Below are positions 10,629 through 22,214 of a stretch of 64,000 nt of DNA, piece by piece. Both the position numbers and the translations under genes were made by a program. A model generated the notes under the pieces. The model made no database searches. It saw only the letters and a list, made by a program, of their open reading frames with translations, and was not told the DNA's origin. Each line of letters starts with the position of its first letter. The first letter of the stretch is position 1. Where the stretch lies: positions 5,952,001-6,016,000 of the forward strand of contig JAJQJQ010000009.1 of NCBI GenBank assembly GCA_028622995.1, written 5' to 3'. Origin of the DNA: Panagrolaimus kolymaensis. Taxonomy: Eukaryota; Nematoda; Chromadorea; Rhabditida; Panagrolaimidae.

Positions 10629-12452
10629 TTAAACAGAAATTGGTGAATGCACTTTAGAATATAGCCATAAACAAAATGCAAGAAACACTGTTCCTATCAA
10701 ATCACCTAAAGCAGTAAGAAGTGGAATTGAATTATTATCGGGATCAATGTTCTTGGAAAAAAGAAATCTCGTCAAAGCCATGCAAAAATAGAATAAAATA
10801 AGAATTTGAGTGACGGCGAAAAAGACATATGATACAACAAAAACGGGATGTGTAATAGCGTTAGGAGAGCTGATATAAATTAATGCCACTTCTCCAATTT
10901 GCATAAAAGCACCAATGAAGACTAATTGAATCATAATTAAGGAATTATCTAAAATTTTATTAGGTTAAGATTTTTTGGTTTAATAGCTTCTGTTTTTTTT
11001 ACCTTTATCTTTCCACATTCTAAATGGACTTAAATATTCTTTCCATTGTTTTTTAACCAAATCTTTTTGACAGCCTTTAAGTTGATGTAATTGAGTTGCA
11101 GAGCGACTAGCCAAAATGGAAACTAAGTTTCCACCAATTCCTTAAACATTTTTCCATTTTATTTTTTAACTTAAAAAAACTCTTACCATTTAAAATTAAT
11201 TGATATAATGTTGTTGATTCATATCTTTCCACTGAATCATGAAACAGGATGCCAACGCCTAATCCAATAATCATAGATAATATTATTGAAAATGAACCAT
11301 GATATAAGGCTTCACGAGTATGGCTATTTGTCCATGCAATATATAAACATCCTATTCCAATTAATAATATAATCCCAACTAAAATCCATAATATTACATT
11401 TCCAAGTGTTTGAGAATAAACAAATGTTCCAATATAATTCTAAAAATTATAGTATTAAAAAAAGTTGTTTCAAAAAGAAAAAATGTGACGTACCAAAATT
11501 ACTAAAGCTACTGTGTCACCTAGTACAGCAGCAAAGGGTGAACAAACATTATCAGGATTAATTGAAAGTTTCATGGACAAATAAACAATGCTTGTTATGA
11601 TTAAAGCTAGAAGGAATGATGCTATGGTAGCTGTAGATAAAATAGAAAGTAAAAATAATCCGATTCGTAATGGAGTCAACTAAAGTAAAAAATAAATAAG
11701 TTTTTTGTTTTGTTTACCGTCGTCATCTTTGATTTGATTTCTGAGCACTTACTTTGATTCCCATAATGGTACAAATACCAAAAATAAAACCACCCGCACA
11801 AAGTGAAACATTAATTGATTGTCCCATAATTAAAGCTAAATTATAATATGTTTCAGTTCCTAATTTTTTAAGTGAATTCAATTGATTTGTATTTGCCATG
11901 GTCGAAAGTCGAGAAGCATACGTCATTTCGATGGAACCTTTCAGTCCCAGAAGTAAGGGAATAACTTTGAGAAGTTCTGGATAACTTTGAAATGCGGGAT
12001 TATTAGTAACCATGCGTAAAATAATTCCAGCAAGAAATAAACCGCCACTTGCTAGAAGCATTATTAAACTAGTCTGAAATTTTGGCAATTAGAGATAAAA
12101 CCAAAAAGCAAAAAACTAACATATAATAAAAATGATTTTGTGCTTTCAACTTTATCTTTTTTGAAATATAATTCAGGAATTATTGGTGTAGCAAAAATTT
12201 CTTGGCTACCATTGCTGAAATTATGCCATTAGTTAAAAATTTCAGCTCAAAAACTAACTTCAATATATCATGGAACTTTAATGGACCAACATTAAAAGTG
12301 ACTGTAGAAGATCTATCATGGCCATCATCACTATAAACACTTTCTTCTGTTGAAGCATTTCTCGTAGTAGAACCGCCATCATCTGTGGTCATTGTATCTG
12401 TTGAAAGGGTGTGTGAAAAAACAAAATCCTGATCCACTTGATCCACTGGCAT
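10629..12452 (-). CDS. SLC41-type (MgtE-like) magnesium transporter
   Basis: Seven exons (12452-12259, 12214-12121, 12073-11753, 11679-11494, 11439-11187, 11140-11003, 10948-10629) encode 501 residues, close to human SLC41A1. After a hydrophilic Ser/Thr/Asp-rich N-terminus of about 65 residues, two MgtE-like halves follow. Half 1 has LGLKGSIEMTYASRLST and NPDNVCSPFAAVLGD; half 2 has NGIGGNLVSILASR and DPDNNSIPLLTALGDLIGT. The paired xPDN...P...LGD motifs are the metal-site signature of the family. Predicted role: Mg2+ transport across a cell membrane. The first intron (gttagt donor) was placed by the phase-consistent junction ILNNGSQEIFATP. Confidence 0.93.
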
Positions 12453-13594
12453 GACTGTTAAAAATTAGCTTAAAGTAAATAAAAATTGGAGAAAATTTAA
12501 CAAAGTTTAAAAAAAGTTAAAATAAAAAAGGTCAATTTTAAATATTAATCGCTTTTTCTTTTAACATTCCACTGAAGAAGAAGAAAAAGAAAACATTTAA
12601 AAAAATGTAAAAGAAATTTGTATTTTTAAAGCATATTTTTATAATCCTTAAAAATATAAAAAATAAAAAGCAAAGAGCAAAAACAAATTCATTCAAATGA
12701 GAAAAAAATATTTCAAAACAATGTACTCATTTCGAATTAAAGAATCTGTTTTTGTCAAAATAATTAAAGAACATTTACAAAAAACAAAGTTAGAGAGCAA
12801 ACAAAAAATTAAGATAGATTGATGGCTTTCCAACTTCCTCTTTTGCTTCATTTCAAACTGGTAAACTCAAACTTGATAGGCAAGTAAAAAGCAGGAAATA
12901 CAAAAAAGGGGAATGACTACTTGCTTTTTTTCTTTCTTCCTTAAATTTTGCAGCATTAGCAAAGTAAAAATTAAAAAAATTTAAGTTAGTTTTTTTTTCT
13001 TCATTTCTGGGAAACTCCTTTTTGACCAGCATCGTTGAATCGCATCATTTGGTCAGGTAAAAAAATGAAAAAAAGCAACCAGTCGGTCGCCGCGGTCACT
13101 TATCTTTTTCCGTTCTCTCGGCTACGACGATCGCGATCGGGTTTCTTCTTTTTTTATTTATGGAAAAATAAAAAAGAAGAAAGTGAAATATGTGAATCAA
13201 CAAACATTTTTTAACCGTTTTTTAAATATTTTCGGCTGCTTCTTTTCATTACCCTCCTCTTTTTGCGTAACGTTTTAATTTTTCGCATCAAAAAAAAGTT
13301 GGTGGTAGTTGGTTGTTGCTTGTACTGACCGGTCGTGGACAACAACAAAACAACTCTCACTGTCAAAAGAGACTTTTTTTTTGTAAAAAGAAGCTTTTCT
13401 TTTTTAAGGAAGTTTAAAAAAATAAGAGAATTTAGTTAATCCAGCTAATTTTCAAAAAAGTGAAGAAAGTTTTTTTATTGAATCTTGAGTTAAATTAAAT
13501 TAATTTATTTCTTTAAAGTTTATATTATAAATTAACATGGCACCGAGTAAATAAATAAAGATATTAATTGAAAGTTGGGATGTTTGCCGTTCAT
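12453..13594. other. Intergenic region, Mg transporter promoter side
   Basis: AT-rich, with long A and T tracts. A locally GC-richer segment lies at about 13075-13140 (near GGTCGCCGCGGTCAC and CGATCGCGATCG, the latter palindromic), and is a candidate promoter or regulatory element. No coding pattern was seen. Confidence 0.45.
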
Positions 13595-16500
13595 TTACAA
13601 ACGGCCATTTCGATTTCGAAGCATTGAAGAACATTGAATGACGCAAACTGTGTCCTAGAAAAATATGAGTTTTAAGGTTTCAATAAAAAAATGACAAATA
13701 ATTTTACTTTTTCAATTTCTGAGAAAAGATAATCTTCCGTTAAGTCTTCACAACTATCTATGACTACTGAATGACATTGAGCCTAAAAAAATATAATTGT
13801 TTGCATTTTTGTATTAATAAAAAGTTAGTTAAATCGTACTCCTTCAGCTGTACAAGTACACGTGATACAAGGTGTAATTCGTTTAGTTTTGCCCAAATTG
13901 ATAACCCGTTGGTTTACAACACAAAATTCTAAAATTAATTTTCACTTTTTAGTCGGTTTTAAAAAGGTAATTAAAATTGATAAGATAAGATAAAACAAAT
14001 AAAACATACGTCTATCAAGCCATTCGTAATAATCTGTATCAGGTAATTCGGAGCATCGCATGGGTGCATTTCTTAAATTAGATTTATTTTCTTTACTTTT
14101 TCTTGTTTGCATAAAAGCTTTTTTTAAATTTTAATTTAAAAGAAGACTCACGTCAATTCATCAGGCATTAAAAATGCATTGGGTTGAATTCGGTGCGCAT
14201 ATTGACTATTTTCACATAAAATTTTACTAAAAGTTGTTTTTCTTATTTCAGCTAATTGTGAAGGAGTAAATCTTGTGGCGGGATTATTATTTTCATAATA
14301 AAATCTATCACATCTTTTGAGTCTTTGCATTTGTTCTGCAATTAAACATGCAAGCATAGGACCCAATAATGCACCTTTAAGTGGTCGTTCACTCATAATT
14401 CCCGGGAATAAATCAATATCATCAACATGAGCATAAACAGATTGTAAAGCTTTTATGGCGCTTTCATCCATAGTATCTAAGAGATCTGTAAAGGTATGAG
14501 CTCTTGGGAGGCCGCACATATCTCGATAAGCATTGTAAGGTTGGATGCCATGGTCACGTCCACGTTGAATATTAATGGCAGGTAAATCTAAGCCAGTAAA
14601 TGGACCACCAGGTTTTTGGAATAAATGATTTCGAACTGCATCAACGATATGTCGATCATAATCCATTCCAGCTGCACCCAATAAACCCATCAACATAGAT
14701 TCCAAATGACCGCCAGCTTCATCATAAATGGCAGAAGTGTTACTAAAAGATATTTTCAAATCTATGGGGGATGAGCTCTTTTTATATTTCCCATCCATTC
14801 GAGGGAAATGATTTCGAATTAGAGTGTGACCAAAGCGGAATGCTGCAGTGGAAATTTCTTGTGAAATTGAAGCATCACAATGCTCATCATAACCTTCATA
14901 ATAACCTATTTTCTTGGGAGTCAAATCATAACGAGCCATAGTTTCACATCCAAGAACCACTGGAAGCCATTCACTATAAATAACATGTTGCATTTTAGCG
15001 CTCATAATTCTTCGAGTTTCTTGGAAAAGTTGTTCATCAGTCCAAAAATTATTAATTTTATGTAAGGTTGAAGAAATTCGGTTATGTTCGCGAAGGAAAA
15101 TAGTGTGTAAAACTGTAATTCCTGGTTGTTCATTATTTCTTTCATCTCCTGCAGCAAAGCATGGATGCTTTGGCTTACTTCTAAAATCAAAATTGTCTGA
15201 TTTTATAAATTTTTTATTATCTCTCACCTGCAATCTCTTTCTTGTGGTCCTTGAGGCAATGCTTCTTTATTGTATCCCAAATTAGTAAAATTCATTTTTC
15301 CTTGATTGAAAAGCCTCAATAAATTTGCTTCACATTCGGTCGATCCATATATATAAGAAGCATCAAGGAAAGAAGTCAATTGATTTATCTGATTTCGATA
15401 TCCAAGTGAAACTTGACCTAAAAGTGATCGAGCAAATGGCATGCATCGCGGTGTTCCATCGCTATGCAAATGTGGAAAGAATGGATCATTAGCATCAATA
15501 TTAATTGGAAAACAATGAATTGAAAGAGTTTCAAATGAATCACATCGACTACAATTAAGAATTGTATTATTTGGCCCTCGAGCTATAGGTGAATGAGTCA
15601 TATCATGATCAATTATTTGACCAAGTTGCATTAACATATGTGAAAATTTAACGTGGAATATTGGTTCATCATTATGCACTACATTTGAAATTCGCCGAGC
15701 TGATGGAAGTAAGCGACCGGTTTTTGACCGACTTCGTGGTGTATCAAATCCTTTAAAAAATTATTTATTATTATGACGGATATTTGAATGACGAAGATTA
15801 AATAACGACTTACCATCATCATATGCAGGATCAAGTAATCGTCGAAGAGGAGCAAAAGCATTTCCATAATGTGGAAATTTGAGATTATTACACCATCCTG
15901 ACATAGTTCGAAATTTGGTTGTATGATCACATGGAAGAGGTTGAGGAAGGCATTCACGATTATTGGTAGCATGAGGGCCAAGGAAAGCAGTGTAATTGCC
16001 AATAACTTTGCTTACATCAACTTCGGGGAGAAGTCGCTGAAGCGTGGAAATATCAAGTTCTGATGGGAGTCGTTCACTTTGATCCAATCCTTCTCTAAAA
16101 ATTTACATATTTCTAAAAAAAGGTTTAGCTTGGTTAAAATCAAACCCGCGAAGAAGAACTTTTGTTGTTTCCCGAAGAATTGCAGCAGTTCTGGAAAGAT
16201 CTAGCGATTCACGTTTTGGAGCCATCAAGCTTGCATGAGCCGATAAAGCTGAATTAATATCCCTTGGTTGTCCAACATTTGCACGATTTATTCGACCTGA
16301 TTCAGCTGCTTCTAATCTCCTAAATTGTTCTAAGCCAAGTTTAAGAGCTTTTTCCAAAGTTTGTTTTGTTATTGGAAGTCGTAATTTAGGTTCCTGATCG
16401 ATCCATGGCTTCAAATCAATTTTATCAATGACAGTTGTGTTGCAATCCATTGGACAATTACTAAAACCTTCTTTTTGTCATTTATTTGAAAATTGATGAA

Positions 16501-18974
16501 GAAATTTACCCATATTTATCAGGAACTTGAAAAACAGTAGGTTGGACTTGTCCTACATCGTCAGTATTTGCACAAATAATTTCTGCTAATGAAGTTTTTC
16601 GAATTTCACCGAGTTGTTCTTCAGTGAAAGCCGAAGGTTGGAAAAAGTTTTCATACCAGAAGCGATCGCCTCGTTTTGTTTTTTCAAATTGTTTTCCAAT
16701 GATACAAGCAAAAGTTGGTCCAACTAATGCACCAGGTAATGGACGTTCTGCGAGACCACCCACAAATAAATCAATATCATCAACTGATGAATAAAGTTGT
16801 GAAAAGTCTTCAAGAGCTACGGTGTCGAGGAACTAAAATTATATTTTGGAATTTTTGTAAGATAAATAATTTACAAACCAAAGGTCTTAGTTCTCCAATA
16901 TTTTTAGGCTTTGCCACTCCACAATAAGACCGCCAAGATGTGTAGCTGTTAATGCCATGATCTCGACCCATTTGAATTATCATTGCAGCAAGGTCAATGC
17001 CACTATCATCTGAACCTTTAAGGAATTTTTCTCTAAATTCCGGAGACATATGAAGTCCGGGTTTTCTAATAGGTTGAGTTAACATGGTTCTTAAAATTCC
17101 ATCCATTCTGCCTTTATAATATAAATGTGATGGATCATTAAAAATAGTGCTGTAATGTCTTTGCAGGGATGAACTTCCACTTTTATCTGTGAGAACTAAA
17201 GTATCGGGTAAAAGAGTGAAGAAAAACATTCCAACAGCTGCAGCAAATTCGTTTAAGACACTCGGGTTAGTATTCTGAAAAATAAAATTATTAAATAATT
17301 TCATTTTTGATACAAAAAACTAACAATATTATAATCACTATCAAATGAGTGATATTGTAAATGCACGCCAAAACTTCTCAAATGTTCCCTTCCAATAATA
17401 ATTGGCAAAAATTCATTGTAAGTTATATGTTGTAATTGAGCGATAACAATTCTTCGAGATTCTTGATAAAGCCTTTCATCATCCCAATGTGAATTTAATC
17501 CTTTTAGTTGTCGAGCCAATCGATTATGTTGACGCATCCAAAGTGTGTGTAAAGCAATACCAGGAGGAATCATATTTGTCCATGAAGAGCCCGAAGCGAA
17601 ACATGGTTGTTGAACCGTATTCGGACTATTGCAACTTTTATTGCTAATTAACGGTGGTAAAAGTTCTAATCGACTGGAAATTGGTCGATGCTTTAATAGT
17701 CCTAAAGATTTTATTACTTCAAATTTTAACTTTTTTTAAGTTAGATTACCATTTTGGAAAGATCGTAAATTAGCAGCTTGATCTTTATCATTTCCATAAA
17801 TTTGACTGCCATCCATTAACGAAGTAGCCATATTTCCTTGTTCTCGAACACCCAAGCTACAATTTTCTCTCGGAGCCACAAATGAACGAGTATAAGGCAT
17901 GCATAAATTTCGATTAGCAAATAATGGATCATCATTATCTGTGCCAATATTATAACATTCTGGATGGGTGGAAGAGCAGCAAGGAATGGGAATACTGTTG
18001 GTTCCAGAAAAAAGTTGTTGAGTTCCAACTTGAGCAATGTCTTCATAAATAAATTGAGCCCAATGTGCAATGATTAAAGAGCAAACGACATGATCGGGTC
18101 GAGATTCGGAAAATAAATATCTTGAAGTTATTCGAGCGCTTGGAAGTCTTTTACTTCCAGCTCGTGGTTGACTAACGCCATCAGAATAATCCGGAATTTG
18201 TGAGCGTTGCATTGTCTCATAAATAGCACCCCAAAGAGGCTTATTGACATTGTTGCAATGTCCAGAATAAGTTCGATATTTTCCAGGAATACAATCAACT
18301 ATTTGATTAATAGGGCAAATGGATTTCAAAATTGAATGATCAATTGACATTTGAGGAAGACCCAATGCTGCTTGTTCATCGGTTAACCCATTTCTAAAAT
18401 TTAAGTTTGGAAAAATAAAAATATTTTTAAAAAGGCTACCTTCGAATTTGTTGAGTTGCGCTAATTGAAATCAAAGCTGGATAAGACAATTCTTTCGCAT
18501 ATTTATCAATGGAACTAAATTGCGCCCATAAAATCGATGATGATGGTTCATTTTTATTTTTATAATCTCGATATAAATTTTTCTCTGTTCTATTGTATAA
18601 TTCTTCCAAGGAGGATTTAGCATTTTCAGTTGCAATATCAATATCACTTTTATCCACGGCTTTAAAAACCTCTCGAACTATTGAATCTTTTTGAGCAGCC
18701 GAAATCGGTGTTAATCCAGTTAACCCAACATCATTGGTATCAATAAAATCTAAATATTTATTTTAGTTTAAAAATATAAGAATCTTAAAATCTTACCAAC
18801 GTCATTAGTTTCTACTCCAGCTGTTGTAAAAATTCCACTTCCACATGGAACAAAACTTTTACCACATGGAAAGTTACTTCGTTTATGCCTCGCATGTTTG
18901 TCGCTATCATTTAATAAAGTACAATTAACAATAAATATTCCAGAAATTAAAAATAAAAATAATATCCTCCTCAT
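13595..18974 (-). CDS. Tandem animal heme peroxidase (one degenerate, one intact domain)
   Basis: Fourteen exons (18974-18797, 18749-18440, 18393-17750, 17701-17325, 17274-16879, 16832-16510, 16460-16146, 16094-15814, 15750-15228, 15180-14152, 14071-14010, 13928-13840, 13782-13708, 13654-13595) join in phase to 1553 residues. It begins with a signal peptide ([18 protein letters not shown]). Peroxidase domain 1 spans about 190-750 and domain 2 about 890-1460. A C-terminal cysteine cluster ([14 protein letters not shown]) resembles a VWC module. Domain 2 keeps the distal DHD ([10 protein letters not shown]), catalytic Arg (GYRNQIN), proximal His (FRFGHT) and Ca-site motif [16 protein letters not shown]. 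Domain 1 has QFIYED and MFFFT at the two histidine sites, so it should not bind heme normally. Predicted to be secreted and to act in matrix or cuticle crosslinking. An in-phase intron at 16509-16461 ties both domains into one gene. Confidence 0.92.
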
Positions 18975-20069
18975 AATTATTATATTTTAAATAATTTATG
19001 TTAATAAAAATAAATTACATAAAACTTTTTTATTAAATCTCAGCCAAACAAATATGGTGGTGGTCAATGATTAGAGGAATAAAGAAACAAGCTGTTGATG
19101 CTTCTCCGTCTTTTTTTGTTTCGCGCGTCACTTGTTCATAAACTTTATGAAAGAAGATGATGATAGCGGTTGGTCGACGTATCTTCACACTCTTCTATTT
19201 TTTCCTGGTTCAATCCACTTTTTTCCGTTATGAAAAAAAACACGTTTTGTTTTTCTTCCAAGACTTATATGCTGCTTCGCTGCCTTCCTTGGATGGAAAA
19301 AAATAAGATTTTCGGATCAAAGGATTTTTTTTCTCCATTTTTCTTTCGTGAATTTTCGCTTTCGAAAAAAAAATGAAGGAAGAGCACTGTTGAAAATCAA
19401 TCATGATCATCATTCGCGAGATTACTTCTTCTGTTTCCTTAATAGAAAATTACAGGATTGGTTAATTATAAACGTATAAACCAGATTTTTACAAGAAAAA
19501 AATAAAATGAGATTTTCGTGTTTTTTTCTCTTCTTCTAACGGATTCACCTTCCGTTTCATAATTGATTTGATTTTTTCAGAAACATGAACATATGAAAAA
19601 ATAACATGAATTTGGGCGATAAATCTTTTCAAATCTTTTTTCTTCCGCAAAAAAAGAACTACAAGCTTAAAAATAAAATATTTGCTTTTTTTTATCACAA
19701 AAAAAGGCTTAAAACAAAAGAGGCAAAATGGTATTAGTTTTATTTGATAAATGTTCATCTTTTTTCCTTTTTATTAAGTTAAAGCCCCCCTCAAAAATCC
19801 CTCAAAAATTTCAAATTTGCTTGCTTTAACTTTATTTTTTTATTCTCAGGAAGCTGAAGAATTTTTTTATTTTCTTCTTATCTTAGTGCTGACAGACAAT
19901 CTGTCTACGAATTTCACGAATGTCATCATCATAAAAATCAGCGTAGGTTGAATAACATCTGTTTGCCAACTGCAAAACGGCATATGTATGTATTTTTAAA
20001 AGTAAAATTTACTCAACAAAAAAAGCTAACTAAGTTTTTACAACTTTTTTGTTTCTATTTTTGTAAAAA
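18975..20069. other. Intergenic region between divergent genes
   Basis: AT-rich DNA that must carry promoters for the peroxidase (minus) and the small membrane protein (plus). Short open frames on both strands here are K/F/S-biased and lack splice or family support. I see nothing else. Confidence 0.5.
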
Positions 20070-20678
20070 ATGTCCGTTGAAAAATCTGTTGTTGAAAACG
20101 AGCATCAAAATTCAAGAGTTGTAATAATTGCTCGACCATCCGAATCTGAATCCGCGAGACGTCGAGAAAGTCCAGCTTTTATTTCTGAACAAGTTGTAAG
20201 TTTTCCATTGAAAGCTCCGCAACTTTTCATTCATTTTGTTTTCAGATTTACCCTGAAACTGATACCTTTTGTTTATTGCCATCTCGAATAAGATTTTTAT
20301 GCGCTCTTTTAACTATCCTTTTAATCATAAGTTTAGCAGCTGCAATTGGAAATAGTATTCAATCAGCAGGTTTTAAATCGACATCTTTTTGTAAAACAGA
20401 TTGGCAAGAATTTGGCCCTGATGTTCTTTGCCCCAGAGAAACCATGATTCATTATTTTATTTGTTGTGAAGAAGATTTTGGTTTAGCTAAAAAGCTTGTA
20501 TGTTGCACTCAATTCAAAATATGGCTTATGTAAGTTTTTTATTTATTTATTTTTTCTTAAAAAACAATTCCATAAAAATACTTCTTTTTTTTTCAGAATA
20601 GCAATGGCATGTGTAATTCTTTCATTTATTGTTGGAATTATTTATATAATATTTCGTTATGTTGTTCATTGCACTTAA
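20070..20678 (+). CDS. Small two-helix membrane protein with CC...CC motif
   Basis: Three exons (20070-20195, 20246-20529, 20597-20678) encode 163 residues. The N-terminal 50 residues are hydrophilic and Arg/Ser/Glu-rich. A first membrane helix (FLCALLTILLIISLAAAIG) follows, then a loop of about 50 residues with Cys at FC, LC, FICC and LVCC, and a second helix (MACVILSFIVGIIYIIF) near the C-terminus. The CC-x(n)-CC spacing just before a helix recalls Shisa/WBP1-type membrane adaptors, but this protein has two helices and I do not assign it. The first donor was set at GTT|gtaagt, giving SEQVIYPETD. Confidence 0.75.
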
Positions 20679-22214
20679 ACTGTTATTTTATAAATAAAAT
20701 ATTATTTGTTTTTCTCTTTTTTTCGTTTCCAACTATTTTTCTCTTTTTGCATTTTGCATTTGAAACTTTTTTAACTTTAAGGAAACCCATAATTTTTTTC
20801 TTTTCTTTTGGCAACTGTTAGTTTAATCAAAAAAATAAAAAACAAAACGATTGCAAGGAGTTAGCTAGCGGGGGCACAAGTAAGAAGAAAAAAACAACGA
20901 AAGAAAAAAAATAGCAAAAAATTTCTTCCATTTTTTTAAATTTGTCATCCTTCCATCGATCAACCAACCGCAAGCAAACAAGCAACAAAGGTATGAAACG
21001 TATTCGAAGTCAGAGTATCGATTTAATTCGAAGACCAAATTTACCAAAAATTATTATAAATTATAAAGATGATTTTGGCTGTGATACAATAAAATCGCCT
21101 AATGTTTTTCAAAAATGTAAGTCTTTTTCACTCTTTTTCTTCTATTCATCTATAATTTCCTCCTTTCACTTTTCTTGTTTGACTCATTCTTTAGTTTATT
21201 TTCTGGAAAAAAAAGAAAAGAAAAAACTATATGTAAAAAAATGAGAGAGATGAAAAAAGCAAAAAGTAGCAATCATTTTATTGTTTGAGATTATTCAATA
21301 TTTCCGAATGAAAAAATAAATAAAATAAAACGAGTGTGAAAAAATAATGACAGCATAAAATAATAGTCAAAGAAAATACTAGAAATAACTTTAACACGTT
21401 TTTTGTTTTTTTGGAAGCTTCTGCCACTGACTTTCATTAAAGAAACAAATGAACCTATGTTTTCTGGCACCACGGCAAAAAAGGCCCTTGAAAACCTTCA
21501 CTTTTTTCTTTTTAACCCTGCGGGTATATGCATTTTTTTTCAATGCGCAAAAAAATGAAACACACTCATTCACAACAACATTCACAAATACAACTGGCAC
21601 AAAACAAGCAACAACAAAGAGGAGTGTGAGTGCTTCTGCAGACACCAACCACCCAGTTGTCTTCGTCGTCGTTGACATTGGACTAAACATGCATCTATAA
21701 CGACGACTTACTGCATCCACCAGCGGCTGTTGTGGCTTTATTTGGAGTCCTACATTCAGCCAGCCAGTCCAACAACCAGCTGACCCAACGAGACTTCGCT
21801 TCTGCGCCTATATAATATGAATTGAGTGCATCCGGAAGAATGAGTTAGTAGATGATCACATCTTTTTTTGGTAGTATTTTTGTTTGAAGGAAAAAAAATT
21901 TTAATTTCCCCTCTCTCATTTTCACTGTTTCGGTTTTCCAGAACAATGTTTTTTTCAAGAAAATATATTTTTTTACTGTTTAAAAATGCTCCTTTTTCTT
22001 ATAAATTTTTTTTATTGATAAGCTACTTTTAGAAAAAATATTAATAAAAATGAATTATTAATTTTCTTTCTTTTTTTTGCCTTTTTTCTTCACTCTTTTT
22101 TCCGACAGCAGCAGCTTGTAATAAAAAATTTTGATTGTAAAATTTTATTTTTTGCTTCTTTTTTGTGTTTCCTCTGTTTGTAAAAATATTTTTTTCTCTT
22201 CAAAAAAATAGAAA
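20679..22214. other. Intergenic region with one possible extra exon
   Basis: AT-rich. It holds the exon-like stretch at 20993-21116 described separately. At 21400-21720 both strands are open for 80-110 codons, but neither frame shows a domain or good splice context. A CA-rich stretch lies at about 21560-21620, and a TATATAA-like element near 21810. Confidence 0.45.
20993..21116 (+). other. Possible orphan or alternative first exon
   Basis: An ATG opens 41 codons of normal-looking protein (MKRIRSQSIDLIRRP, then NLPKIIINYKDDFGCD) that end at a strong donor, AAAAAT|gtaagt. The next obvious acceptor, before the anoctamin ATG at 22215, does not fit: the junction would create TAA. It may be the first exon of an unplaced alternative transcript of the anoctamin gene, or a relic. 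I found no matching second exon. Confidence 0.35.

Noticed and set aside
16440..16520. A separate gene start (ATG at 16450) that would split the peroxidase in two
   Set aside because: An intron at 16509-16461 joins the two parts in phase (VPDKYGNCPMDC), and the second part has no signal peptide of its own.
21391..21720. Opposing open frames of 80-110 codons
   Set aside because: Both strands are open over the same GC-richer DNA; neither shows a domain, signal peptide or convincing splice sites.
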